From assembly GCA_016763955.1 (NCBI GenBank), contig JAESSU010000155.1, positions 1 to 18,515 of the forward strand: DNA of 18,515 nt, read 5' to 3'. The number at the start of each line of letters is the position of its first letter. Within the stretch, counting starts at the first letter, position 1. Source of the DNA: Phycisphaeraceae bacterium. Lineage in GTDB: Bacteria > Planctomycetota > Phycisphaerae > Phycisphaerales > Phycisphaeraceae. The notes under the pieces were generated by a model. The model was not told the DNA's origin. It saw only the letters and a list, made by a program, of their open reading frames with translations, and did no database searches. The position numbers and the translations under genes were made by a program. Positions 8,541 through 15,821 of this stretch are shown in pieces.

Positions 8541-9767
8541 TCAGAGAGCTAAGATAAGTTTTTCAACTTCCTCAAACTTCTTCTCTTTAAGTAGAGGAAG
8601 CATCTTATTTAAGCATTGCTGCAGTTCAGCAGAACTGCCGTTAACATGTTCATAATAATAATGGATAGTTCCATTGATGATAACATTCAGGCAGTTGTCA
8701 GGGAAAAAACAGGTTTGACACATGGTTGGAAGCTTCTCAACATCCCCTATAAGGTGGGCTCGTCGCATTGCACGAATTTTTTCGTTGTTAAATTCCTTCT
8801 CAAGAGGACCATCTTCAATATTTCCAAAGACTAAATCACCATTATAGTCACGGACACATGCTGTCAAATCTCCATTTTTTTGAACATGCACCTCACCCCA
8901 TAAAAAGTGACAAGGTGAACAGCGATAGTAATCATCATCAAAAATCTTAGATGCAGAAAAATATGCATCATCGGCCGTTACTCCGTTCAGCAAACTATAC
9001 GTAATATGACTAGGTGGCGTGAAGTAATCAAAGACACTTGGCATGTACGCTAGCTCAGAATAATTATCGGTCGTTATAACACTTGATATCCACGTAGGGA
9101 ATGGGTTCTGTGATGCATTATTACGTTTTGTAAAAGCGAGCAAGTTTTCATGTAATTGTTCAAAGTTTCCACCTTTTCGGATTTTTTCATAGATGTGCTT
9201 GCTTGACCCATCGATGGAAACCATGAATTGGTCAATAATATCCCGGTACTCAAAGACTGTATCCATTTGCTTGTGTAGCAACAGAGCATTTGTTGAAATT
9301 GCGCCAACATGAATATTATACTTACGCAGAATTTCAAGATACTTAGGCAACCTTTTGTTGGAAAGGGGGTCGCCTATTGTATGCAGCGATACTGAACTTT
9401 TATTTCCTGCCTCAGCTATTTCATTGATTACCCGTTCAAAAGTAATGAGGTCCATCAATCCCTTGGGGCGCGTTGCCTTAGAGGTATTACACATTAGACA
9501 ATCAATATTGCAGGAATCATTTATTTCAATTTCACCAACGACAGGAGGTGACGCTGCTATCTCTTCCAGATGATCTTGGTGAAGTTTTAAATAATTTTCA
9601 CCTGAAACGTTTTCAAGGCTTTTTAGGGTTTCAAGAACGGTTTTAAGACGTGCTCCTTGGCGACCATACTGGCGGCGCTCTTTATGTATTGCGAAATTCC
9701 GTAACTTATCGATAGCGCTGCGCGGGAGTATGCTTTTTGCAATTTTGCGCGAGGTTAATCCAATCAT
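8541..9767 (-). CDS. Radical SAM / SPASM-domain protein
   Basis: A 408-residue iron-sulfur enzyme. The radical SAM cluster motif is CNIDCLMC (Cys86, Cys90, Cys93; CX3CX2C), followed by the SLHTIGDPLSNKRLP glycine-rich region and a FMVSIDG strand typical of the partial TIM barrel. The C-terminus has a SPASM-type cysteine set, with Cys283 and Cys286, Cys304 in the GDLTACVRDYNGDLVFGNI segment, then Cys350, Cys353 and Cys359, likely to hold auxiliary 4Fe-4S clusters. SPASM enzymes modify peptides or oxidise or rearrange small substrates. No precursor-peptide gene is visible next to it, so a sugar or small-molecule substrate in this glycan island is as plausible as a peptide (inference). An AGGAG ribosome site lies 10 bases before the ATG. 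It sits 83 bp after the methyltransferase gene and 161 bp before the glutaminase-dead AsnB homologue. Confidence 0.92.
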   Translation of the reverse strand: MIGLTSRKIAKSILPRSAIDKLRNFAIHKERRQYGRQGARLKTVLETLKSLENVSGENYLKLHQDHLEEIAASPPVVGEIEINDSCNIDCLMCNTSKATRPKGLMDLITFERVINEIAEAGNKSSVSLHTIGDPLSNKRLPKYLEILRKYNIHVGAISTNALLLHKQMDTVFEYRDIIDQFMVSIDGSSKHIYEKIRKGGNFEQLHENLLAFTKRNNASQNPFPTWISSVITTDNYSELAYMPSVFDYFTPPSHITYSLLNGVTADDAYFSASKIFDDDYYRCSPCHFLWGEVHVQKNGDLTACVRDYNGDLVFGNIEDGPLEKEFNNEKIRAMRRAHLIGDVEKLPTMCQTCFFPDNCLNVIINGTIHYYYEHVNGSSAELQQCLNKMLPLLKEKKFEEVEKLILAL

Positions 9768-9818
9768 GACTTTTAGGCTCCTAGGTAATGCACACTTAGT
9801 ATTTGATGAGTTTATGTA

Positions 9819-9847
9819 TTTATATATGCAGATTTTTGTCGTGGGAA
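9819..9847 (-). promoter_or_regulatory. Weak candidate promoter for the radical SAM gene
   Basis: The 83-bp gap before the radical SAM gene holds, on the minus strand, TTCCCA (9847-9842), a 17-base spacer and TATAAA (9824-9819). The -35 part matches only four of six consensus bases and overlaps the region just after the methyltransferase stop. It would leave a leader of about 45 bases. Confidence 0.28.
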
Positions 9848-9850
9848 GTA

Positions 9851-10681
9851 CTATGGGATATGTCTTTGAAAAACGAGCAAACTATTCGTTTCAAAGTGAT
9901 TAGAATTTTCTGTTCCCATATGATCTCCAATTGGTCTTAAACAATGACGTAAATGGAAACCATTTTTTTCAAATTCAAGATGCCAAAACCTTGGGTATTG
10001 ATCTTGTAATGTCTCTTGGTGAATCAAAACTACATATTCTCGCGTGATCCGGCACAAATGCTGTACCACATCAAATGAAGGATGTACCAATTGGATCGTC
10101 GCTCCGTGAGAGTACACAATGTCGAATGAATTACTTTCTTCTTTGGAAAGAAAACCTTGAAAAAGATTATGCTCTAAATTTACAGCCGCATATGTTTCTG
10201 GGAAAGTATCAGCCATCATATCTAGGGCTGATGACATGGCATCGACCCCATGAAGGTTCGTCATACCACGCTGGTGTAGGTTATTCAAATGGCGCCCTAC
10301 GTTGCAACCCAAATCAAGAATTTTAGAATTTTTTGATCCTGCAAATCTTTGAACTGCGTCGGAGAGTACTGTCGACGACACATCAAATGAAATATATTTA
10401 TCTGCTGTTCGTCCCTTGTAATCACCACCCACCCAAACTCGAGCATCCAAAGCTCGTGGCCAAAACCAAAACATCCGTTCAAACAAGCGGTGCACATAAA
10501 TTTCGCGCGACGTGAGCTTATTGGAAAGGACTCTTTCTATATGCCCATCGGAAATAACAAACTTCCAGAGAAAACGGAAATGGAAAAATGTTCCTATTAC
10601 CCGGCGAAAAAAGTCCGCCGAACTGACAAGGTATTGACCTCGAGATTTCACTTCATTATTCAGGTTTTTATTGACACTCAT
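9851..10681 (-). CDS. Class I SAM-dependent methyltransferase
   Basis: A 276-residue protein. Residues 120-130 (KILDLGCNVGR) are motif I of class I methyltransferases, which binds S-adenosylmethionine. LHGVDAMSSAL follows with the acidic residue that contacts the ribose, then FDIVYSHGATIQLVH in the motif IV position. The first 115 residues, rich in aromatic and basic residues (FFHFRFLWKF, FERMFWFWPRALD), are not a domain I recognise and may serve substrate recognition or membrane contact. In this setting an O- or N-methyltransferase acting on a sugar or on the product of the adjacent radical SAM enzyme is reasonable, but the substrate is unknown. The ATG at 10681 has only a poor ribosome site (a GGA 13 bases upstream). 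The gaps to its neighbours are 84 and 83 bp. Confidence 0.85.
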   Translation of the reverse strand: MSVNKNLNNEVKSRGQYLVSSADFFRRVIGTFFHFRFLWKFVISDGHIERVLSNKLTSREIYVHRLFERMFWFWPRALDARVWVGGDYKGRTADKYISFDVSSTVLSDAVQRFAGSKNSKILDLGCNVGRHLNNLHQRGMTNLHGVDAMSSALDMMADTFPETYAAVNLEHNLFQGFLSKEESNSFDIVYSHGATIQLVHPSFDVVQHLCRITREYVVLIHQETLQDQYPRFWHLEFEKNGFHLRHCLRPIGDHMGTENSNHFETNSLLVFQRHIP

Positions 10682-10765
10682 TAACTCAAAGTCACTTCCA
10701 TTTTTGTTTCGTAAAAACTAGGGGACAGAAAACCATTTAGACTCGTGCACTCGCATCCAAAATAT

Positions 10766-12367
10766 TTAGGCCTTACAAAGCTTATCTTTAAGCCAAATAT
10801 CAAGGGCGTCAATTCCAACAACCAAGCGCGCACTATATGCATAATGATCAAACCCATCCAGCATTCCAGTCGGATCAAAATAACACGATGGCTTTCCAAG
10901 CTTGGTTGCTACGGCTCCAGTTGTTGTAAATGGCATTGAAAGCACAGCCGCAGAATTTTCGATGGCTACAGTTGCGATCATTTCCTCTGGAAGCAGAAAA
11001 ACGTCATTGGCTTTTGCACATTCTGCCCAGAAAGAATAATTATTCTCCAAAGTTTTTGGCTTTAAAACCGGCGTTGCACCTGCTCTTCGGATAGCCAAAG
11101 CGCCTTGCTTGATAAATTCCAATCGGCTTTTTCGGCATAAGAAGGGATTTCTAAAGCCATTATTTGCCCATCCAGATAAAGTCGGAGTATCAATATCAAA
11201 AAGAACAACGACTGGACCATCAATGTTTGGAAAGATTGTTTCTGGCCGTTTGTAAAATATGGGAGGGTCAATGATATATGTAACATTTACAATCCCATTT
11301 TCTTTTAAGCCTTCAACGTGCTGCTCCCCCCAAACAACATGCAAAGGCCAGCTTGTCATTGCATAGAAATAATTTGGTGGTTTGTAATCGGGGGAAATTG
11401 GGTGGAACTCTTTGCATGAATGAGAGTAATGCAGCACTGCAAACTCGCTACCTTGAACCTCCGCCATGTAAGTCCAGAGATACCGTATCATGAAATGATT
11501 TAGTGGAATAAAATATTGCTTTGCAAAGGAATCCTTTGGCACAGATCGAGCATGAGCAAGGTCAGCAATTTCGCGAAGTAAAACCGCGTGCCACCACTTG
11601 CGACCAAAAAAATTTACAACTGCTTTTAAGGCCGCTCGGGCCAAATCAAATAGCAATCGCCATTTTTTCTCTGGTACACATGATGGCGTAAAATATGTGT
11701 CACTAATCGATAATCCTTCGGGTAATTCTCCTACAGATCGATAGCCATCTAGTCTGTGAAATATAATATTTGAAATGTGGCTGAAAGAAGATTTTCGATA
11801 CCATGAAACAAATGACCACTTCTTTTCAATTTCATTGGGCTCAAAGTTAACGAACTGTTCAGACCTCATAAAAACAGAGCATCCTGAAAAAGAAATCTCG
11901 TGAGCCGGGCGTTTTCTATTAATGACTAACAGTATTTTTACAATTCGCCTTAATCCACCCAGCAACAAATGAGCCTTCAAAAAATTCCACGCTATCGCAG
12001 AACGCAACGGAGCAAAAGCAATTCCCCTAGATCTTAAATATTGCCGAAAAGCTGGAGGAAACGGTAGAATCTCAAGGTTGCCTGATCCGTGTACAGCTTT
12101 AGTTAATCGAAGAGCCACATCACTTTTAACGGTTGAATACAAGATAATCTGCTTAATGCAGTTCACGATTTGATCATCTTCAACACCCATAAATTCAGGG
12201 GAATCTTTTAGATGCTCCTTTTCCAGAGTAATACGATTAAAACCTTCTAGAAAAAGTTTTGAAGTCGAATATGGATCATCGCTATCGCTTAGTTTTTGAA
12301 TAGCTCGAATATCCTGCCTTAAAATAGATCGCTTACGGGCACGACATTTATGTTCAAAGAAATTCAC
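10766..12367 (-). CDS. Polysaccharide biosynthesis PFTS-motif-like protein
   Basis: A 533-residue protein with a GTG start at 12367 and an AAAGGA ribosome site 8 bases upstream. Near the C-terminus the run SMPFTTTGAVATKLGKP (from residue 477) resembles the MPFTSTG signature of proteins annotated as polysaccharide biosynthesis PFTS motif proteins, whose biochemical role is not established to my knowledge. The C-terminal third has a GT-B-like character: a strand-like VVVLFDIDTP, then a basic PVLKPK segment, then AVLSMPFTTTG, where a nucleotide-sugar site would lie. This suggests a glycosyl or glycerol-phosphate-type transferase (inference). The N-terminal 300 residues are unrecognised and contain a stretch of basic and aromatic residues. 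IS3-family debris ends about 23 bp upstream, so its native promoter has probably been displaced; expression may come from read-through or from the debris. Family assignment rests on the single motif. Confidence 0.68.
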   Translation of the reverse strand: MNFFEHKCRARKRSILRQDIRAIQKLSDSDDPYSTSKLFLEGFNRITLEKEHLKDSPEFMGVEDDQIVNCIKQIILYSTVKSDVALRLTKAVHGSGNLEILPFPPAFRQYLRSRGIAFAPLRSAIAWNFLKAHLLLGGLRRIVKILLVINRKRPAHEISFSGCSVFMRSEQFVNFEPNEIEKKWSFVSWYRKSSFSHISNIIFHRLDGYRSVGELPEGLSISDTYFTPSCVPEKKWRLLFDLARAALKAVVNFFGRKWWHAVLLREIADLAHARSVPKDSFAKQYFIPLNHFMIRYLWTYMAEVQGSEFAVLHYSHSCKEFHPISPDYKPPNYFYAMTSWPLHVVWGEQHVEGLKENGIVNVTYIIDPPIFYKRPETIFPNIDGPVVVLFDIDTPTLSGWANNGFRNPFLCRKSRLEFIKQGALAIRRAGATPVLKPKTLENNYSFWAECAKANDVFLLPEEMIATVAIENSAAVLSMPFTTTGAVATKLGKPSCYFDPTGMLDGFDHYAYSARLVVGIDALDIWLKDKLCKA

Positions 12368-12450
12368 GATACAAGTCCTTTAGGGCGACTGAATAGCCCC
12401 TAGATTTATAGACACCTTGCCGTTTATAAATGAAGCAAGGCGTTTTGATT

Positions 12451-12564
12451 ATGTCAGGTGTTCGTTACACAGAAGAATTTAAGCGCGATGCGGTTGCTCA
12501 AGTCAGAACTGGCACCTGTGGTAACGCCCCCAATTTCAGAGGGCCATATAAGCAAAATCGTTAA
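12451..12564 (+). pseudogene. IS3-family orfA N-terminal fragment
   Basis: The plus-strand frame starts MSGVRYTEEFKRDAVAQV, the usual opening of an IS3-family orfA helix-turn-helix protein. After about 18 residues (near 12505) similarity ends and the frame runs through unrelated sequence to a TAA at 12562-12564. The rest of orfA and all of its orfB are absent. The truncation point lies about 14 bases before the apparent end of the oppositely oriented element, consistent with disruption by insertion and deletion. Confidence 0.6.
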
Positions 12565-13010
12565 GCGGCGATGCTTATCATAGCCAGTTTCTGTTTTGGC
12601 ATTATACCACCGATCGCCATATTCGGTCTTTGGTTATTGTATGTCCAGAGCCACTTTATCCCGGAATGTTGCACTTATTCAGTCGTTTTAAAAATATATT
12701 GGCTGAGCCAATCGTTGCGAACCGTCCGATTGTAACGGTCCACATATGCGTTTTGCTGTGGGTTTCTTGGTTGGGTAAACATCAGCGTAATCTTGTGCTT
12801 TTCCGACCATTTTTCCAATTTATAACCAATATAATCTGGTCCAATGCCCAAACCTTCACGGTTAAAATCCGCCTTAGCGCGCTTTCGGAAACAACGTTTC
12901 CAGGGGCAAATTATTTTGCCATATCTCGTGCGCCATTCAGATAATGAAGCACGGCTCATACCGTGCTCTCGACAAAGGTCACGAACAGGCGGACCAGCTT
13001 CGGCTTGTTT
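12561..13010 (-). pseudogene. IS3-family orfA/orfB fused fragment, internally deleted
   Basis: On the minus strand an orfA piece (KQAEAGPPVRDLCREHG then MSRASLSEWRTRYG) runs in frame into an orfB piece (DFNREGLGI then GPDYIGYKLEKWSEK and PQQNAYVDRYNRTVR). About 30 residues normally lying between DFNREGLGI and the GPEY-type motif are missing, which removes the second catalytic Asp of the DDE triad. The Glu expected in NAYVERYN is Asp. A TAA at 12677-12675 interrupts the end, but the same frame resumes with VQHSGIKWLWTYNNQRPN and MAIGGIMPKQKLAM and stops at 12561. The orfA start and the front of orfB are gone, so this cannot encode an active transposase. Confidence 0.8.
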
Positions 13011-13091
13011 ACACGGTTTAGGTAACCACTTCAGGTGGGCGGGACGATGCTTTATAAGGAGTGTCTTTAAATTAAAATATATTTAGAACCC

Positions 13092-14321
13092 TTATATATT
13101 CTTATCATTTTTCTCGAGCAAAGCCTCAAACTGAATTGCAATCGTTTTCCAAATACATTCTTTTCTTACCCTAGGGCTACGTAAGAAAAGGTGCACATAC
13201 TTCTCATAACCTTTTAAATCCACAAACGGCATATTGAGAACAGGATCGTCTGACCCACAAAAGTCATCTACGTTGATCCGTTTTTGCCCAAGCCTAAATG
13301 ATAAATGTAGAAGGTTATCTTTGACATATGACTTTTCAAAATCATTTGATGTCAAAATGAAAACAGGCTTTTTATTAAGAACAGCATACGAAATAGCCGT
13401 ACTTGCATGCGCCAACACCAAATTGCATTTTCGAATAAGCGTCGGTGTTATGCCTGAAATTACTTTACGGTCACCAAACCAGTCCTTCTTTTGTTGGTCT
13501 GTGTAATTTGACTTTGGGTGCGCCGCAATGACAACAGGCAAATTCAAATCCTCGCTAACTTTATCAAAAAAGTTACGCAATCCCTTAAAGTATGTTTCTG
13601 CATCAACTGGAGCATGCTTGCCAACAACATCATAATCTGGATGATCATGAGCTGACTCATCGATAAAAGTCGCATACGGACCTGTTGGGATAGCATCTGC
13701 ACCCACCGACACATCTCGATCCCATATCATTTCGGTGCTTTCAACATCCATAACTTTAGCTTTATGCAGATGAGGAACAGAAACCGTAAAAGCGGGATAA
13801 TACGATCCACAACGCACCCAGAGTTCTGGAGCTGGCATAAGCCAGTAATCTTTTTTATATTTCCATACGACTAAGGCCCGATTTTTTATTCTATACAATA
13901 AACCAAGAGATTTTTGCCACATAAACCATAAGCATTCTTTCAAATTCAAGGCGTATCGATAATCAGGAAAGGTTGCGGATGGCAAAGGATTAAGGGACGT
14001 TCTTATGTATCGAAGACCCCGTTTCCCCAAGGCAAGGAAAACATCTGGAGATTGTTCCAAGTGCAAGTGCATAAGTATGAGGTCTCGGTTATGGAGGCTG
14101 TCAAGAATTTCCTCCAATTCTGACATGTTGGCCGGAGCAACGGAGCAGGGATGAGATTTGAATTCACCTCTTTCTAAATTCTGGAAATTGTTTCCAATAA
14201 TACTTAGACACTGAACTGCAATTACTTCGTATCCACGCGATTGCATAACATTACAACCGAAACGATCCCAATCACGCTGCGAAAAAATATTCGGCATAAG
14301 TATGATATAGCGGCACCTCAC
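13092..14321 (-). CDS. Putative GT-B-like glycosyltransferase / surface-polysaccharide protein
   Basis: A 409-residue protein I cannot name. It starts with GTG at 14321 behind a GAGG ribosome site about 10 bases upstream; a later ATG at residue 9 has no such site. The C-terminal half has the rhythm of GT-B transferases or sialyl/capsule-transferase-like proteins: VVIAAHPKSNY, then ISGITPTLIRKCNLVLAHASTAISYAVLNKKPV. A small-residue loop (ASTA) followed by a KPV strand is typical where the donor nucleotide binds. The N-terminal half has a Rossmann-like opening (YIILMPNIFSQRDWDRFG) and LILMHLHLEQSP. A sugar-transfer role fits the island, but no specific family motif proves it. Upstream lies a 335-bp gap with a decayed frame and a hairpin; downstream, IS remnants begin within a few bases of the stop. 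Confidence 0.6.
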   Translation of the reverse strand: MRCRYIILMPNIFSQRDWDRFGCNVMQSRGYEVIAVQCLSIIGNNFQNLERGEFKSHPCSVAPANMSELEEILDSLHNRDLILMHLHLEQSPDVFLALGKRGLRYIRTSLNPLPSATFPDYRYALNLKECLWFMWQKSLGLLYRIKNRALVVWKYKKDYWLMPAPELWVRCGSYYPAFTVSVPHLHKAKVMDVESTEMIWDRDVSVGADAIPTGPYATFIDESAHDHPDYDVVGKHAPVDAETYFKGLRNFFDKVSEDLNLPVVIAAHPKSNYTDQQKKDWFGDRKVISGITPTLIRKCNLVLAHASTAISYAVLNKKPVFILTSNDFEKSYVKDNLLHLSFRLGQKRINVDDFCGSDDPVLNMPFVDLKGYEKYVHLFLRSPRVRKECIWKTIAIQFEALLEKNDKNI

Positions 14322-14436
14322 GTCAACATAACCTCATTAATATAGTAGAAACATAAACACTTATCGATATTGTCACGATGGTTTCCATGATGACCAATCT
14401 GTAAATATACAACATCACATTCCAAGACGAGCCCCC

Positions 14437-14459
14437 TAGTCATCTGGAACAGATGACTA
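14437..14459. repeat. Perfect 10-bp inverted repeat (hairpin) in intergenic region
   Basis: TAGTCATCTG, loop GAA, CAGATGACTA: ten paired bases with no mismatch and a 3-base loop. On the minus strand the stem is followed by GGGGG rather than a T-run, so it is not a standard intrinsic terminator in the direction of transcription; the plus strand also lacks a T-run directly after it. It lies about 115 bp upstream of the GTG start of the GT-B-like gene, just after the broken small frame. It could be an mRNA stem, a protein-binding palindrome or an element end. Confidence 0.75.
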
Positions 14460-14463
14460 ACAT

Positions 14464-14660
14464 TTAAGGTTTTACCACCTGACGTAAAGAGACAAAGGAT
14501 TCTGCGGCGCTAAGGCCTGCTGACGTGCCACGCCAAATTGCTAAAGCACGTAAGCTCTCTTTACTGCGGGGGAAAGGAAAGTACCCATTTCACGTTCAGA
14601 AATCATATCCAATAATGTTGTGGCAAAACCAAGGTCTGTTTTACCTTCGGTCACAATCAA
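14464..14660 (-). pseudogene. Unidentified short reading frame after neuC, broken by a one-base shift
   Basis: After the neuC stop a frame can start at TTG (14660) or GTG (14654), with GAGGTGG just upstream. It reads VTEGKTDLGFATTLLDMISE and so on, then meets TAG at 14541. Reading the C5 tract (plus-strand G5 at 14568-14572) as six bases joins it to a second frame, SKESLRALAIWRGTSAGLSA and onward, ending with TAA at 14464. The repaired product would be about 66 residues. I do not recognise it: it could be a small intact gene with a read error, or the surviving tail of a deleted gene such as the pathway enzyme expected after neuC. No signal peptide or membrane segment is visible. The rest of the 335-bp gap to 14322 holds only the hairpin and AT-rich sequence. 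Confidence 0.45.
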
Positions 14661-15820
14661 CCAACCACCTCGAGGTCATGAAACGACTTTACCAAAATAC
14701 CATCTAAGTCAGCGGCCTTAATAATATTGACCACGGCTTTGGATGCGCCACCTTTGCCATAAGGCGAATTGCATTTGGCCGCCTTGGTCTGCATACCATC
14801 CGATTGTGCAGTTTTGATCGCAGTCCGAATTCCATCCCTTGAATCTTCACAGTCGATAACGGATACGGCACGCAAGCGGCCTTGTTGACGATCACCTATA
14901 TTGATGGTCGGCGTTCCTATTGATGGGACTTCGATCAAGCCACTGGATGAATTCCCAATCACAACCTGCGCTTCGTTAACCAATGACAAGTACCGCAACT
15001 GCCCCAATGAAGAGGTCAAAATCATACGACCCGTGTGTTGGGCTACATATTCAGCCAGCCGCTCATTCACGGCTTGCCCCCCCATGTCTGCATTCGCTTT
15101 GGTAAAGACGATACAAACATCAGGGAATGCGTCTAATGCATCAATAAGTGCGTTCACACTAGGAGCGTTTTTATCCAAGGTGGGTGGATGGTACGTAATC
15201 AAAAACACATCACCTTTTAACTCAAAACCAATCGATTCTGACAATGATTTTCGATCCATAAAGACCGTGTTTTCAATATGGTCCAGACCCGGCGCTCCAA
15301 CTGTGAATACACGCTTAGGATCTTCGCCCAGCTGGATTATGCGATTGCGATATTCTTCTGCAGCTGCAAAGTGCAGGTGCGACATTTTTGTAATGGAATG
15401 ACGAATGGCTTCGTCGATTTGGCCTTCGGTTGCTTCTCCACCGTGAATGTGCGCGATGGGCAAACGCAACATCATCGCCGTCGCGGCGGCGGCGAAAGCT
15501 TCATAGCGATCCCCCAAAATCACAAAAATATCAGGCTGTAAGTCATCGAGCGCTTTTGCGACCCCCGCCATTTCTTCGCCCATGGCTGTGGCTAGGCCAG
15601 CTCCGCTATCATTTTCCAAATTCATGCTAACTTTGACATCAATTTGAAATCCATCGGCTTCTATTTGTCTATAAGTCGCCCCTAAACGATCCGATAAATG
15701 TGCCCCCGTCACAAGAACTTGCAACTGTAGATCGGGGTCGTCTTGAATAAAACGCATGACCCAATATAAAAGGCCATATTCCGCACGTGATCCCGTAAAG
15801 ACGCAAATTTTTCGCATCAA
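14657..15820 (-). CDS. neuC: UDP-N-acetylglucosamine (or bacillosamine) 2-epimerase, hydrolysing, NeuC/LegG type
   Basis: A 387-residue cytoplasmic enzyme of the NeuC family, which inverts C2 of a UDP-HexNAc and releases UDP to give free ManNAc, or the 6-deoxy-di-N-acetyl equivalent in legionaminate synthesis. Family marks are the opening KICVFTGSRAEYGLL, VLVTGAHLSDRLG, ILGDRYEAFAAA, PIAHIHGGEATEGQIDEAIRHS with its conserved His and Glu residues, and the nucleotide-binding VIGNSSSGLIEVPSIGTPTINIG near the C-terminus. Length is normal. Because it follows a LegC-family aminotransferase with a 1-base gap, the LegG substrate (a UDP-di-N-acetylbacillosamine-type sugar) is more likely than plain UDP-GlcNAc (inference). 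The ATG at 15820 and the next ATG codon are both possible starts. The NeuB/LegI synthase that would use its product is not in the window. Confidence 0.93.
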   Translation of the reverse strand: MMRKICVFTGSRAEYGLLYWVMRFIQDDPDLQLQVLVTGAHLSDRLGATYRQIEADGFQIDVKVSMNLENDSGAGLATAMGEEMAGVAKALDDLQPDIFVILGDRYEAFAAAATAMMLRLPIAHIHGGEATEGQIDEAIRHSITKMSHLHFAAAEEYRNRIIQLGEDPKRVFTVGAPGLDHIENTVFMDRKSLSESIGFELKGDVFLITYHPPTLDKNAPSVNALIDALDAFPDVCIVFTKANADMGGQAVNERLAEYVAQHTGRMILTSSLGQLRYLSLVNEAQVVIGNSSSGLIEVPSIGTPTINIGDRQQGRLRAVSVIDCEDSRDGIRTAIKTAQSDGMQTKAAKCNSPYGKGGASKAVVNIIKAADLDGILVKSFHDLEVVG

Positions 15821-15821
15821 A

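Larger units (their letters stand above)
12390..13088. mobile_element. Nested remnants of two IS3-family insertion sequences
   Basis: This 700-bp stretch between the PFTS-like gene and the GT-B-like gene has no intact gene. Its left edge (from 12390, TGAATAGCCCCTAGATTT, then GACACC) looks like an IS3-type terminal repeat and is followed by the start of a plus-strand orfA. The right edge near 13065-13080 (AGTGTCTTTAAATTA) partly mirrors it and may be the matching right end. Inside, a second IS3-family fragment lies on the minus strand; its end appears to be TGGTAACGCCCCC from about 12519. The simplest reading is one element inserted into another, followed by deletions. Boundaries are approximate, and no target-site duplication could be assigned. 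Confidence 0.6.

Noticed and set aside
14323..14388. Minus-strand 21-codon hydrophobic frame ending just before the GTG of the GT-B-like gene
   Set aside because: It ends 1 base before the GTG at 14321, which would suit a leader peptide, but it has no convincing ribosome site and could easily occur by chance in AT-rich sequence.
14901..15401. Plus-strand open frame of 166 codons
   Set aside because: Antisense to neuC, which is complete and motif-rich; the plus-strand product looks like a shadow translation.
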